A program made the translations under genes and the position numbers. The notes beneath the pieces are model-generated. The model saw only the letters and a list, made by a program, of their open reading frames with translations, did not search any database and was not told the origin of the DNA. From Aquisphaera giovannonii (lineage in GTDB: Bacteria; Planctomycetota; Planctomycetia; Isosphaerales; Isosphaeraceae), in the NCBI RefSeq assembly GCF_008087625.1, contig NZ_CP042997.1, positions 1,364,001-1,428,000 of the forward strand: a stretch of DNA of 64,000 nucleotides, in the 5' to 3' direction. Every line of letters starts with the position of its first letter. The stretch's first letter is position 1. Below, in pieces: positions 36,095 through 44,619 of the stretch.

Positions 36095-37198
36095 ATGCTG
36101 GAAGAAATCCAGAAGATCGATCGCTGCCGGGTCTCCGGCTTCAAGTCGATCCGACAGGCCGACCTCGCACTCGGCGAATTCAACGTCGTCATCGGCGCGA
36201 ACGGGGCCGGAAAATCGAACCTCGTCTCCTACTTCGCCTTCCTGCAAGCGGTCACGGCGGGCGGGCTTGAAAGTTACGTGGGACGGTACGGCGGCCCGGA
36301 GGCGTTCCTCTACCTGGGGCCGCAGCAGACCAAGGAGATCGCGTCCATCCTCGACGTGACGACGCGGGCCGGGACCGGCACGTTCTTCCAGCGTCTCGAA
36401 TTTCAAGCTCCCGATCGCTTGTTCTACAGCTTCGATCACGCGAGGAGCAACGGCGGCGAGGGCCTGCCCGAGGGATACGTGGACGGCCCTTTCTGGATCC
36501 GGGCCGATCGGGGGCCGGACGGGTCGCGGCTACAGATCCAGAAGCACGTCGTGGACGGGCTCCGAGTCTTCCACTTCCACGACACCTCGCTCACGGCACC
36601 CATCCGACGCGCGGGCTACATCGAGGACAACCGAGGCCTGCTGCCCGACGGCGGAAACCTGGCCGCCTTCCTGTACCGCCTGCGCGAGACCCGACGGAAT
36701 GCCTACCAGAGGATCGTCGGCACCATCCGCCTGGTCGCCCCCTTCTTCGACGACTTCAGCCTGGAGCCGCGTGCCCTCGACCCGACGCGGATCCTCCTGA
36801 ACTGGAAGCAACTCGGCACGGATTACCTGTTCGGCCCCCATCAACTCTCGGACGGGACACTTCGGGCGATGGCGATCATCGCCTTGCTCCTGCAACCCGA
36901 AGAGGAGTTGCCGAGGCTCATCGTCATCGATGAGCCCGAGATCGGTCTGCATCCGTATGCCCTCTCGGTCGTCGTTTCGCTGCTTCGGAAGGCGAGCCAT
37001 CGGGCACAGGTCCTTGTCGCGACGCAGAGCCCAGAGTTCGTGGACGAGTGCGAGCCCGAGGACTTGATCTGCGTCGAAAGGAAGGGGCAGGAATCCGTGT
37101 TCACCCGTCCGGACCCCGACAATCTGCAGGAATGGCTGGAGGAATACAGCCTCGGCGAGATCTGGAGGAAGAACGTCATCGGAGGAGGGCCGCACTGA
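36095..37198 (+). CDS. AAA/SMC-like ATPase of a two-gene defence-type module (367 aa)
   Basis: An OLD/RecF-like ATPase. Walker A is VIGANGAGKSN (residues 33-42), preceded by the family opening CRVSGFKSIRQADLALGEFN. The ABC signature region is LSDGTLRAMAIIALLLQP, Walker B RLIVIDEPEIGLHP, and the switch QVLVATQSPEFVDE. The long middle segment is specific to the subgroup paired with DUF4276. There is no TOPRIM domain in this chain. The stop overlaps the next ATG (TGATG), so ATPase and partner are made together. Pairs of this kind resemble RloA/RloB and OLD systems and are often found among anti-phage genes; function here is inferred. Confidence 0.85.
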   Translation: MLEEIQKIDRCRVSGFKSIRQADLALGEFNVVIGANGAGKSNLVSYFAFLQAVTAGGLESYVGRYGGPEAFLYLGPQQTKEIASILDVTTRAGTGTFFQRLEFQAPDRLFYSFDHARSNGGEGLPEGYVDGPFWIRADRGPDGSRLQIQKHVVDGLRVFHFHDTSLTAPIRRAGYIEDNRGLLPDGGNLAAFLYRLRETRRNAYQRIVGTIRLVAPFFDDFSLEPRALDPTRILLNWKQLGTDYLFGPHQLSDGTLRAMAIIALLLQPEEELPRLIVIDEPEIGLHPYALSVVVSLLRKASHRAQVLVATQSPEFVDECEPEDLICVERKGQESVFTRPDPDNLQEWLEEYSLGEIWRKNVIGGGPH

Positions 37199-37926
37199 TG
37201 GCCCGGCTCTACCTGTTCGCGGAAGGGCAGACGGAGCAGACCTTCGCGGACACGATTCTGGTGCCGCACCTGGCGCACTTCGGGGTCTATCTCCGGCGTT
37301 CCGTCCTCATCGCGACGGGTCGCAGGCACGGCAGAGTCCATCGCGGCGGAGGCCGCATGTATCTTCCGATGAAGAACGACATCCTGCGGTTCCTCAGGCA
37401 GGAGCGGGGCCAGGATGTTTTCTTCACGACGATGATCGACCTGTATGCAATCCATGCCGACATGCCCGGGCTTGCCGCGGCGGAGCCGCTTCGCCACGAT
37501 CCTCATCGGCGCGTCCGGGAAATCGAGAGATCCTTCGCGAACGACATCGGCGACCCCAGATTCATCCCGTATATCCAGTTGCATGAATTCGAGGCATTCC
37601 TTTTCGCGGGAGTGGAGTCGTTCGGCTATTTCTACGACGGGGCCGAGAAGGCCATCGGGAACTTGAAGGCAATCGCCGATGCCCATGCGAGCCCCGAGCA
37701 AATTGATGACGGCCCGCAGACCGCGCCCTCGAAGCGCATCATCGAGAACCTCCCCGGTTACGAAGGGGCCAAGCCCACGGTTGGACCGCAGGTCGCCGAG
37801 TTGATCGGGCTGGCAACGATCCGGGCGAAGTGTCCCCACTTCGACGGCTGGGTCTCCAGGCTGGAAGCACTTGGCAGACTTGCCCCTGTCCCCCAACTCG
37901 ACAACCCCGCCGTGCCGCCTGCATAA
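37198..37926 (+). CDS. DUF4276 protein, probable TOPRIM-like effector partner (242 aa)
   Basis: The N-terminus ARLYLFAEGQTEQTFADTIL carries the EGxTE block shared by RloB-like TOPRIM proteins. MIDLYAIHADMPG supplies an acidic residue at the expected second strand, and YIQLHEFEAFLF is the hallmark of DUF4276. In TOPRIM folds these acidic groups bind divalent metal for nucleic-acid cleavage; nuclease activity is an inference. It is translationally coupled to the ATPase gene and ends one base before the TetR start at 37928, suggesting a three-gene transcript. Confidence 0.8.
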   Translation: MARLYLFAEGQTEQTFADTILVPHLAHFGVYLRRSVLIATGRRHGRVHRGGGRMYLPMKNDILRFLRQERGQDVFFTTMIDLYAIHADMPGLAAAEPLRHDPHRRVREIERSFANDIGDPRFIPYIQLHEFEAFLFAGVESFGYFYDGAEKAIGNLKAIADAHASPEQIDDGPQTAPSKRIIENLPGYEGAKPTVGPQVAELIGLATIRAKCPHFDGWVSRLEALGRLAPVPQLDNPAVPPA

Positions 37927-37927
37927 T

Positions 37928-38680
37928 ATGGGGATGAGCACGCTCACCCGGAAACAGCGCGAGGTCCGGCAGCGGGAGCTGATGCTCCTGGACGTGGCCC
38001 GGAAGATCCTCATCGAGCAGGGGTATGCCGGGCTGACGATGGACCGCGTGGCGGAGGCGACCGAGTACTCCAAGTGGACGGTGTATCAGCACTTCGCCAC
38101 CAAGGAGGACCTGGTCGCGGCGCTGCTGATTCAGAGCACGGAGCACCGGCTCGAGCTGTTCACGAAGGCCCGCACGTTCCGGGGCCGGCCGCGCGAGCGG
38201 CTCTGCGCGCTGGGCGTCGCGGACGAGCTGTTCACGCTCAAGCACCCGCACTCGTTCCGCTCCGAGCAGATCATCAAGATGGCCGACCTGGAGAACCGGG
38301 CCTCCCCCGCCCGCCGCGAGACCATGGAGCGGCAGGACGACTGCATCTCGGGCTGGATCCGCGAGACCGCCGAGGAGGCCGCCGCCGCGGGCGACCTCGC
38401 CCTGCCCCGCTCGCTCACCCCGGGCGACCTCACGTTCTCCCTGCTCGCGATGGTCCTCGGCTCCCACAGCCTGAGGGTCAACCACGGCCGGATGCTGGAG
38501 GGCCTGCTCTCCGCCGAGCCCCTCATCGCCCTCCGCTCCAGCGTCCACGTCCTGCTCGACGGCTATGGCTGGAAGCCCCTCCTCTCGGAGTGGGACTACG
38601 ACGCAACCTACCGCCGGATCTATGGCGAGACCTTCGCCGACGAGCCCGCCATCCGGGCGATCGAATCGCTCCGGCGTTGA
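37928..38680 (+). CDS. TetR-family regulator (250 aa)
   Basis: The N-terminal helix-turn-helix is standard: LMLLDVARKILIEQGYAGLT, then MDRVAEATEYSKWTVYQHFA and TKEDLVAALL. The ligand domain is helical without recognisable motifs (DLENRASPARRETMERQDD). Two starts are possible, 37928 and 37934; neither has a good ribosome-binding site, and the first lies one base after the DUF4276 stop, so coupling is likely. It is followed by a promoter with a 33-bp dyad and by an RND efflux pair, which makes it the probable repressor of that pair. Confidence 0.88.
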   Translation: MGMSTLTRKQREVRQRELMLLDVARKILIEQGYAGLTMDRVAEATEYSKWTVYQHFATKEDLVAALLIQSTEHRLELFTKARTFRGRPRERLCALGVADELFTLKHPHSFRSEQIIKMADLENRASPARRETMERQDDCISGWIRETAEEAAAAGDLALPRSLTPGDLTFSLLAMVLGSHSLRVNHGRMLEGLLSAEPLIALRSSVHVLLDGYGWKPLLSEWDYDATYRRIYGETFADEPAIRAIESLRR

Positions 38681-38782
38681 GGGACCGGCCGCGGGATCGC
38701 CCCTTCCACGCCGATGACCCGGCACGGAATCCGGCCCCTGCGGCCACCCGCCCGGCATCATCCGATGCCTGTCCGCCTCACC

Positions 38783-38811
38783 TTGACTCTCCCCTCGGAC
38801 CGTCCTATGCT
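38783..38811 (+). promoter_or_regulatory. Strong sigma-70-type promoter of the RND efflux operon
   Basis: TTGACT at 38783-38788, 17 bases, TATGCT at 38806-38811. Transcription would start near 38818, inside the dyad at 38815-38847. A repressor bound there would cover the start point. Confidence 0.6.
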
Positions 38812-38814
38812 AAA

Positions 38815-38847
38815 CCTACGAATCGTCGGCAAGCGACGAAACGTAGG
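38815..38847. promoter_or_regulatory. 33-bp dyad operator at the RND promoter, copy 1
   Basis: Nested arms CCTACG...CGTAGG (38815-38820 and 38842-38847) and CGTCG...CGACG (38824-38828 and 38834-38838) are symmetric about base 38831. Size and position fit a TetR-family site. A second copy starts at 38939. Confidence 0.65.
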
Positions 38848-38938
38848 ATCTTGGGCCTTACCGAGGGATCTCGCCATGGCCATCGCGACTCCACTTCGCC
38901 CCGCCGGACCACCGGGCAACTCTCTTTTTTTGCCGCAA

Positions 38939-38972
38939 CCTACGAATCGTCGGAAAGCGACGATGCGAATGG
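38939..38972. promoter_or_regulatory. Second copy of the operator, overlapping the start codon of the membrane-fusion gene
   Basis: The left 25 bases repeat copy 1 with one change (CCTACG-AAT-CGTCG-GAAAG-CGACG); the right outer arm is degraded (CGAATGG). The two copies are direct repeats 124 bases apart. The ATG at 38963 lies inside this copy. Confidence 0.6.
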
Positions 38973-40156
38973 TCGGGGTGGGCGGATTTGCCGTCCTCGC
39001 GGTCTGGGCGAGGGGGTGGGTGGCGGCGCACGTGGCGGAGCGGGGGGAGAAGCCCGGGACGGAGCCGCCGGCGATGGTCCGGGCGGTGGTGCTGAGGCCG
39101 GAGCGGCTGGACGCCGGGGTGAGCTATCACGCGGCGGTGAAGGAGGTGGAACGTGCGGAGCTGTCGTTCCGGGTGGACGGCACGATCGAATCGCTTCTGG
39201 AGGTGAAAGGGCCCGACGGGCGGCCGCACACCGTCCACGAGGGGGACGTGATCGCGCGGGGGACGCCGCTGGCGAAGCTCGACGCGAGGGACTATCGCCG
39301 CGAGAGGGACATGGCGGCGGAGCGGCTGGCCGGGGCCGAGGCGAGGCGCGCCCAGGCCGAGGCGGAGGCCGGGCTCGCCCGGGTCGAGCGCGAGCGCGCC
39401 GAGCGGCTCGCCCAGCGGGCCTCGGCGACGGCCTCCGAGCTGGACGCGGCCCGCGCCCGGGACGCCTCGTCCCGCGCGGCGCTCGCCGGAGCCCGGCGCG
39501 AGGTGGAGTCGGCCCGGATCGCCCTGGACCAGGCGGAGGCGAACCTGTCGTATTGCTCGCTGGCCTCCCCTTTCGAGCGGGCCAGGGTGGCGTCGCGGTC
39601 GGTGGACCTCGGCCAGCGGGTCACGGCCGGGCGGGCCGCGTTCGTGGTCCACGACCTCTCCGGCGTCGCGATCGCCTTCGGCGTGCCCGACACCCTGGTC
39701 GGCCGGATCAAGCTCGGCGACCCCATGGAGGTGACCAGCGACGCCCTGCCCGCCGAGCGGTTCCGGGGCGTCGTCTACAAGATCGGCGCGGCGGCCGACG
39801 CCAGGACGCGGACGTACCCCGTCGAGGTCCGCGTGGACGACCCGCGCGGGCTCCGGCCGGGGATGATCGCCACGGTGCACCTGAGCCGCGCGTCCGACGC
39901 GCTGCTCCTGCCGCTGACGGCGCTCGTGCCCAGGGCGTCGGGCCCCGGCTGCGACGCCTTCGTCGTCGTGGATGGGCCGCACGGGCCGGTCGTCCGCCGC
40001 CGGCGGGCGACGATCGAGGACGTCGTGGACGACCGCGCGACCGTCCTCGCCGACGCGACGCCCGGCCCCGGCCAGTCCCTGGCCCCAGGCGACCGGGTCG
40101 TCGTCGACGGCGTCCACCGGCTGAGCGACGGCCGCGCCGTCGTCGTGGAGGACTGA
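38963..40156 (+). CDS. RND efflux periplasmic adaptor (membrane fusion protein, 397 aa)
   Basis: HlyD/AcrA-type adaptor. It opens with a single membrane helix (MVGVGGFAVLAVWARGWVAA), then a barrel-sandwich half (AELSFRVDGTIESLLEV, VIARGTPLAKLDARDYRRER). A long alpha-hairpin rich in Ala, Arg and Glu follows (residues about 110-190), then the second half-motif YCSLASPFERARVASRSVDL and the beta-barrel (VEVTSDALPAERFRG, RTYPVEVRVDD, LRPGMIATVHL). The start at 38963 places the helix first; an upstream in-frame ATG at 38876 is possible. It is four bases before the RND permease gene and under the operator described at 38815. Confidence 0.88.
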   Translation: MRMVGVGGFAVLAVWARGWVAAHVAERGEKPGTEPPAMVRAVVLRPERLDAGVSYHAAVKEVERAELSFRVDGTIESLLEVKGPDGRPHTVHEGDVIARGTPLAKLDARDYRRERDMAAERLAGAEARRAQAEAEAGLARVERERAERLAQRASATASELDAARARDASSRAALAGARREVESARIALDQAEANLSYCSLASPFERARVASRSVDLGQRVTAGRAAFVVHDLSGVAIAFGVPDTLVGRIKLGDPMEVTSDALPAERFRGVVYKIGAAADARTRTYPVEVRVDDPRGLRPGMIATVHLSRASDALLLPLTALVPRASGPGCDAFVVVDGPHGPVVRRRRATIEDVVDDRATVLADATPGPGQSLAPGDRVVVDGVHRLSDGRAVVVED

Positions 40157-40160
40157 CGCC

Positions 40161-43100
40161 ATGGCGGGCAACGAGCAGGGCCTCGAGCGGCCGGGTAACA
40201 CGCCCGGGGGCCGCTTGACGATCGCCCAGTTCTTCGTCTACAGGCAGGCGATCGCCTGGACCCTGCTGGTCGCGACGCTGGCCTGGGGCGTGTACGCCTA
40301 CTCGGCCATGCCGCAGCGCCAGGATCCCCTGATCCAGATCCGCAGCGGCGTCGTGCTGACGGCGTATCCCGGGGCCTCGGCCCTGGAGGTCGAGCAGGAG
40401 CTGACGCGCAAGGTCGAGAAGAAGCTGGCCGAGAACCCGGCCGTCGAGCACGTCCGGTCGATCAGCCGCCAGGGGCTCTCCGTCGTGTTCGTGGACCTGT
40501 ACGACACGACGAAGGACGCGGAGGAAGTCTGGCACGACCTCGACGGCAAGCTCGCCGCGATGCCGGACCTGCCCAGCTCCGGCGGGGCCCCGGTGCGCCC
40601 TCGGCTCGACAAGGACTTCGGCGACACCGTCGCGGTGATGCTCACCCTCTCCAGCCCGCCGGTCCCGGACTCCGAGATCGACCGCCATGCGGAGGTCGTC
40701 GCCCGCCGCCTCGCCGAAGTCCGCGCACGGGCGGACCGAGGACGCCTCTCGGGGGAGCCGGCTCCCACAACGGCCGCACGCCGGGCCAGCGTCGTGCTCG
40801 TCCACCCTTCGGGCCTGGATCCGGCCCTCGTGGAGCGGCTGGGCCGATCGTTCCTCCGCGACCTCGCCGAGCGGAAGGTCGCCGACGACGGCCAGTTCGT
40901 CGGGCTCCGGGGCGCCGGGGCGATCGACGTCCGCCTCGCGCCGGGCGTCGACCGCCGGCGGCTCGAGGAGGAGCTGACGAGTTGGAAGGCGGAGACGCTC
41001 GCCGCCGGCCTGGGGCATCCCGACATCTGGCCGCCCGTCGTCGTGGAGTCGCTCGACGACCTGGCGGCCGAGCTCCGGCGGGCCGTCCGCGACGAGCCCG
41101 GCGGCGTCGCCCGCTACTCGTACGAGCAGCTCCACCGATTCGCCGACAGGATCCAGGACCGGCTCCGCCAGTCGCCCCGCGTCGGCAAGGTCGAGCAGCT
41201 CGGGGTCGTGGACGAGGCCATCTACCTCTACCTCAGCGGCCGGCGGCTCGGCGCCTCGGGCCTGGACATGCAGGCGATCGGCCGGCTCCTCGCCGCGAGG
41301 AACCTCGACGTACCCGGCGGCGAGGTCCAGCTCAACCGCGGCTCCCTCGTCGTCAAGCCGACCGGCAAGCTGCTCGGCCAGGCCGACCTCGAGGACATCG
41401 TGGTGGACGGCAAGGACGGCTATCCGATCTACCTCCGCGACCTCGCCGAGATCGTCCGCGGCTACGAGGACCCGCCGCGGATGCTCCACTTCCGGACGGT
41501 CAAGGAGGAGGCGCGGGCGGAGATCGGGAAGGCCGCGGACACGGCCGGCCCGCATCCCCTGACCACGACCCGCGCCGTCACGCTGGCCGTCCGCCACGTC
41601 AAGGGGACGCACATCGCGGACTTCTCGCGCGACGTCGAGTCCGCCCTCCAGTCGCTGAAGGGCGTCCTGCCCGGGGACCTCCGGGTCGAGCGGACGAGCG
41701 ACGAGGCCGAGCGGGTGGAGCGGAAGATCCACGAGTTCGACGACTGCCTGATCGAGGCCGTCGCGATCGTCGTCGTGGTCGCACTGCTGTTCATGGAATG
41801 GCGGAGCGCCCTGCTCGTGGCGCTCTCGATCCCGATCACGCTGGCGATGACCCTGGGAGCCTGCGCCGCGATGGGGATCGACCTCCAGCAGGTCTCGATC
41901 GCCGCACTCATCATCGCGCTGGGCCTGCTCGTCGACGACCCCGTGGTGGCCGGCGACGCGATCAACCGGGAGATGGCCCACGGCGCCCCCCGCGACGTGG
42001 CGGCGTGGCTGGGCCCGCAGAAGCTGGCCCGCGCGATCCTGTACGCGACGATCACCAACTGCGTGGCGTTCCTGCCGCTGCTGCTGGTCACCGGCGTCAC
42101 CGGCGAGTTCATCTACTCCCTTCCGATCGTCGTGACGGCCTCGCTGGTGGCCAGCCGGATCGTCTCCATGACCTTCGTGCCGATGCTCGGGCGGATCCTG
42201 CTCCGGGGCCAGCTCGGCCTGGAGGCGGGGCTCGCCGAGGGGGGCCGGGGCTCTCGGTTCGCGAGACTCTACAACGGCTTCTCCGAGGTCTGCATGGAGT
42301 ACAAGTGGACCTCGCTGGCCGTCTGCCTGATCGCCCTGGCCGCCGGCGCGAGCCTGATCTCGCTGATCGGCTCCAGCTTCTTCCCCAAGGACCTGCACAA
42401 CGTCTTCACCGTGGACCTGTTCCTGACCGAAGGGACGCCGATCCGCCGCACCAAGGACGAGGCGATGCGGGCGATCGCCGAGATCGACGCCCTCGTCGGC
42501 GAGGAGGTGGAGGGCTACACGACCTTCGTCGGCGCCGGCGGGCCGCGGTTCTGGCTCTCGGCGGTGCCCGAGCAGCCGGCGCCGAGGTATGCCCAGATCA
42601 TGGTGCACGCGAGGGACCGACATCGCACCGGCGCGGTGGCCGAGCGGCTGCGCCGCGAGCTGCCGCCGCGGATCTCCTCGGCGCGCGTGCGGGTGAACCA
42701 GCTGGAGACCGGCCCGCCGATCGGCATCCCCGTGCAGGTCCGGCTGACCGGCCCGGACGTCGCGACGATCCGCCGCCTGGGCGAGCAGGTCAAGGACCTG
42801 CTGCGCGAGCATCCCGGCGTGACCGACATCCAGGACGACTGGGATCCGGAGATCTTCCGGCTCGGCCTGAAGATCGACCCCGACCGCGCCAACGCGGCGG
42901 GCGTGACGAACGAGGTGGCCGCCAACGTCGTCCACGGCGCCGTGTCGGGCTCGACGGCCACGACGATCCGCGACCGCGACCGGATGATCCCCGTGGTCCT
43001 CCGGCTGCGGCCGGACGAGCGCAGCCGGCTGTCCGACCTGAGCACGCTGGGCGTCCCGGCGGCCGAGGGCTCGCGGGTCCCGCTCGACCAGATCGCAAGC

Positions 43101-43883
43101 TTCCGGGCCGAGGCCGCCGCACCCAAGATCGCCCGCCGCGACCACGAGCGCTGCCTGACCGTCAAGTGCGACGCCGCGCCCGGCGTCCTGCCCAGCCGGA
43201 TCGTCGAGTTCCTCGAGAAGCGGTTTGCCGAGGTGACCCCGGCCTGGCCACCCGGCTACCGCGTCGCCTTCGGCGGCGAGAAGGAGGAGCAGGCCAAGGG
43301 CTTCGCCTCGGTGCGGACGGCGATGATCGTCTCGATCCTGGCCATCTACGTCGCGCTCGTGATGCAGTTCAACAGCGTCACGAAACCCCTCGTGGTCTTC
43401 GCCGCCGTCCCCTTCGGGATGGTCGGCGGCCTGATGGGGCTGCTCCTGTTCGACGTCCCGCTTGGCTTCATGGCGCTGCTGGGCCTGTCCTCGCTGGCCG
43501 GCGTGGTGATCAGCCACGTGATCGTCCTCTTCGAGTACATCGAGGAGGCCCACGAGCGCGGCGAGCCCCTGCGCCGGGCGGTCATCGACGCCGCCCTGGT
43601 CCGCCTCCGCCCCGTGCTCGTGACGGTGCTGGCCACCGTCGGCGGCCTGATCCCGCTCGTCATCCGCGGCGGCCCATTATGGGAGCCGCTCTGCTACGTC
43701 CAGATCGTCGGCCTCCTGCTGGCCACGCTCGTCACCAAGGTCGTCGTCCCGGTGCTCTACGTCCTCTTCGTCGAGGACTTCCACCTGATCCCGTGGGAGG
43801 AGAAAGCCGCCGACGAGGAGCCCGCTTCCGTGCCCAAGCCGGCGGCGCCGGCCCGGCGTGAGCCTGCGACAGGGAGAGTCTGA
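40161..43883 (+). CDS. RND efflux permease, AcrB/CzcA-type (1240 aa)
   Basis: A twelve-helix inner-membrane pump. The first helix (AIAWTLLVATLAWGVYAYSA) is followed by the periplasmic porter domain with GASALEVEQELTRKVEKKL and VRSISRQGLSVVFVDLY. The core helices carry FMEWRSALLVALSIPITLAM and IALGLLVDDPVVAGDAINRE, the latter with the Asp pair used in proton relay. The second half repeats the fold (IVSILAIYVALVMQFNSV, LSSLAGVVISHVIVLFEYIE). It is about 200 residues longer than AcrB, mainly from loops in the first porter domain, one of which contains a 16-base sequence also present downstream of the gene. No outer-membrane channel gene is adjacent. Substrate unknown. Confidence 0.9.
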   Translation: MAGNEQGLERPGNTPGGRLTIAQFFVYRQAIAWTLLVATLAWGVYAYSAMPQRQDPLIQIRSGVVLTAYPGASALEVEQELTRKVEKKLAENPAVEHVRSISRQGLSVVFVDLYDTTKDAEEVWHDLDGKLAAMPDLPSSGGAPVRPRLDKDFGDTVAVMLTLSSPPVPDSEIDRHAEVVARRLAEVRARADRGRLSGEPAPTTAARRASVVLVHPSGLDPALVERLGRSFLRDLAERKVADDGQFVGLRGAGAIDVRLAPGVDRRRLEEELTSWKAETLAAGLGHPDIWPPVVVESLDDLAAELRRAVRDEPGGVARYSYEQLHRFADRIQDRLRQSPRVGKVEQLGVVDEAIYLYLSGRRLGASGLDMQAIGRLLAARNLDVPGGEVQLNRGSLVVKPTGKLLGQADLEDIVVDGKDGYPIYLRDLAEIVRGYEDPPRMLHFRTVKEEARAEIGKAADTAGPHPLTTTRAVTLAVRHVKGTHIADFSRDVESALQSLKGVLPGDLRVERTSDEAERVERKIHEFDDCLIEAVAIVVVVALLFMEWRSALLVALSIPITLAMTLGACAAMGIDLQQVSIAALIIALGLLVDDPVVAGDAINREMAHGAPRDVAAWLGPQKLARAILYATITNCVAFLPLLLVTGVTGEFIYSLPIVVTASLVASRIVSMTFVPMLGRILLRGQLGLEAGLAEGGRGSRFARLYNGFSEVCMEYKWTSLAVCLIALAAGASLISLIGSSFFPKDLHNVFTVDLFLTEGTPIRRTKDEAMRAIAEIDALVGEEVEGYTTFVGAGGPRFWLSAVPEQPAPRYAQIMVHARDRHRTGAVAERLRRELPPRISSARVRVNQLETGPPIGIPVQVRLTGPDVATIRRLGEQVKDLLREHPGVTDIQDDWDPEIFRLGLKIDPDRANAAGVTNEVAANVVHGAVSGSTATTIRDRDRMIPVVLRLRPDERSRLSDLSTLGVPAAEGSRVPLDQIASFRAEAAAPKIARRDHERCLTVKCDAAPGVLPSRIVEFLEKRFAEVTPAWPPGYRVAFGGEKEEQAKGFASVRTAMIVSILAIYVALVMQFNSVTKPLVVFAAVPFGMVGGLMGLLLFDVPLGFMALLGLSSLAGVVISHVIVLFEYIEEAHERGEPLRRAVIDAALVRLRPVLVTVLATVGGLIPLVIRGGPLWEPLCYVQIVGLLLATLVTKVVVPVLYVLFVEDFHLIPWEEKAADEEPASVPKPAAPARREPATGRV
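40755..40770 (-). repeat. Repeat core inside the RND permease coding sequence
   Basis: GAGCCGGCTCCCACAA here is the exact reverse complement of TTGTGGGAGCCGGCTC at 43955-43970, downstream of the same gene. It encodes the Gly-Glu-Pro-Ala-Pro-Thr part of a loop that looks inserted relative to the rest of the porter domain. Confidence 0.5.
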
Positions 43884-44276
43884 ACGAACCACAGAGGCAC
43901 GGAGGGCACAGAGAAGAGGAAGCGGAGAAGGCTCCCGGAGGCCAGAGAGAGGTCTTGTGGGAGCCGGCTCTGTCCGGCGACCGGGTGAGCCTTTGCTCGC
44001 GAACGCCGCCGCTGGCATGGCCGGATGGCCCGATGGCCTCGGCGGCGGAATCATACAGGCCATGTCAGGACCGTGGAGGAATGGAGCCGACGAGGGGCAG
44101 GAGCAGACCGAGGTGGACCGCCGACAAGGTGAACACCGTGCTCCGCGACCGGCTCCGATCGTGGCTAGCGAGGCCCCGGGCCGGCCGGTCCGGGCGGATG
44201 ATGCTTCTCCCCGCACTGCCTCAGGCGACGGACGGGCGCGACGCGGCCGATCTGTTTGGCCGGGCTTTCGCCTGGG
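43884..44276. repeat. 393-base gap with dispersed-type repeat sequences, no gene
   Basis: Near the left edge is ACCACAGAGGCACGGAGGGC followed by ACAGAG (about 43888-43913), a sequence type known as a dispersed repeat in several planctomycetes and relatives. At 43955-43970 lies TTGTGGGAGCCGGCTC, inverted copy of the one inside the permease gene. The remainder shows no coding texture. Confidence 0.45.
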
Positions 44277-44612
44277 TCAAGGGCCCGAAGGAGGGTCGTA
44301 TCTCCACTCCCGTCCCGGATAGCCTCGGAACGTCCGGCCGCAGTTCCGACACCACCGCGTCTGCCTGATCAGCGGCGTGGGGAGGGCGTACGCCCGGGCG
44401 TGATCCAGTGTCCTGGTCCCGCACGCGGGGCAACGCGCCGGCAGGATGTGCCGGACGACATAGAACGGGACGTACGCCGGGATGAAGGCGAAGGTAGAGA
44501 CGAGGACCTTCTCCTCTCCGGAAATCCACCAGTTGTCGCGGATGAGGCTGTACGCGGCCAGGGAAGCACAGGCATAGAGGTTGAGTTCCAGGATTTGCCG
44601 GATGCGTTTCAT
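44277..44612 (-). CDS. Small membrane protein with a C-terminal zinc ribbon (111 aa)
   Basis: Two hydrophobic segments (LELNLYACASLAAYSLI and VLVSTFAFIPAYVPFYVV) are followed by two cysteine knuckles, CPACG and CRNCG, 26 residues apart, which would form a cytoplasmic zinc ribbon. The ribosome-binding site is weak (AGGG). It starts seven bases after the stop of the upstream minus-strand membrane protein gene, so the two are probably one transcript. Family not recognised. Confidence 0.6.
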   Translation of the reverse strand: MKRIRQILELNLYACASLAAYSLIRDNWWISGEEKVLVSTFAFIPAYVPFYVVRHILPARCPACGTRTLDHARAYALPTPLIRQTRWCRNCGRTFRGYPGREWRYDPPSGP

Positions 44613-44619
44613 GATTGCC

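Noticed and set aside
39708-43553. A 1281-codon frame antisense to the RND genes
   Set aside because: It mirrors conserved codons of the pump on the other strand and consists of His/Asp/Arg-rich low-complexity sequence with no family motif.
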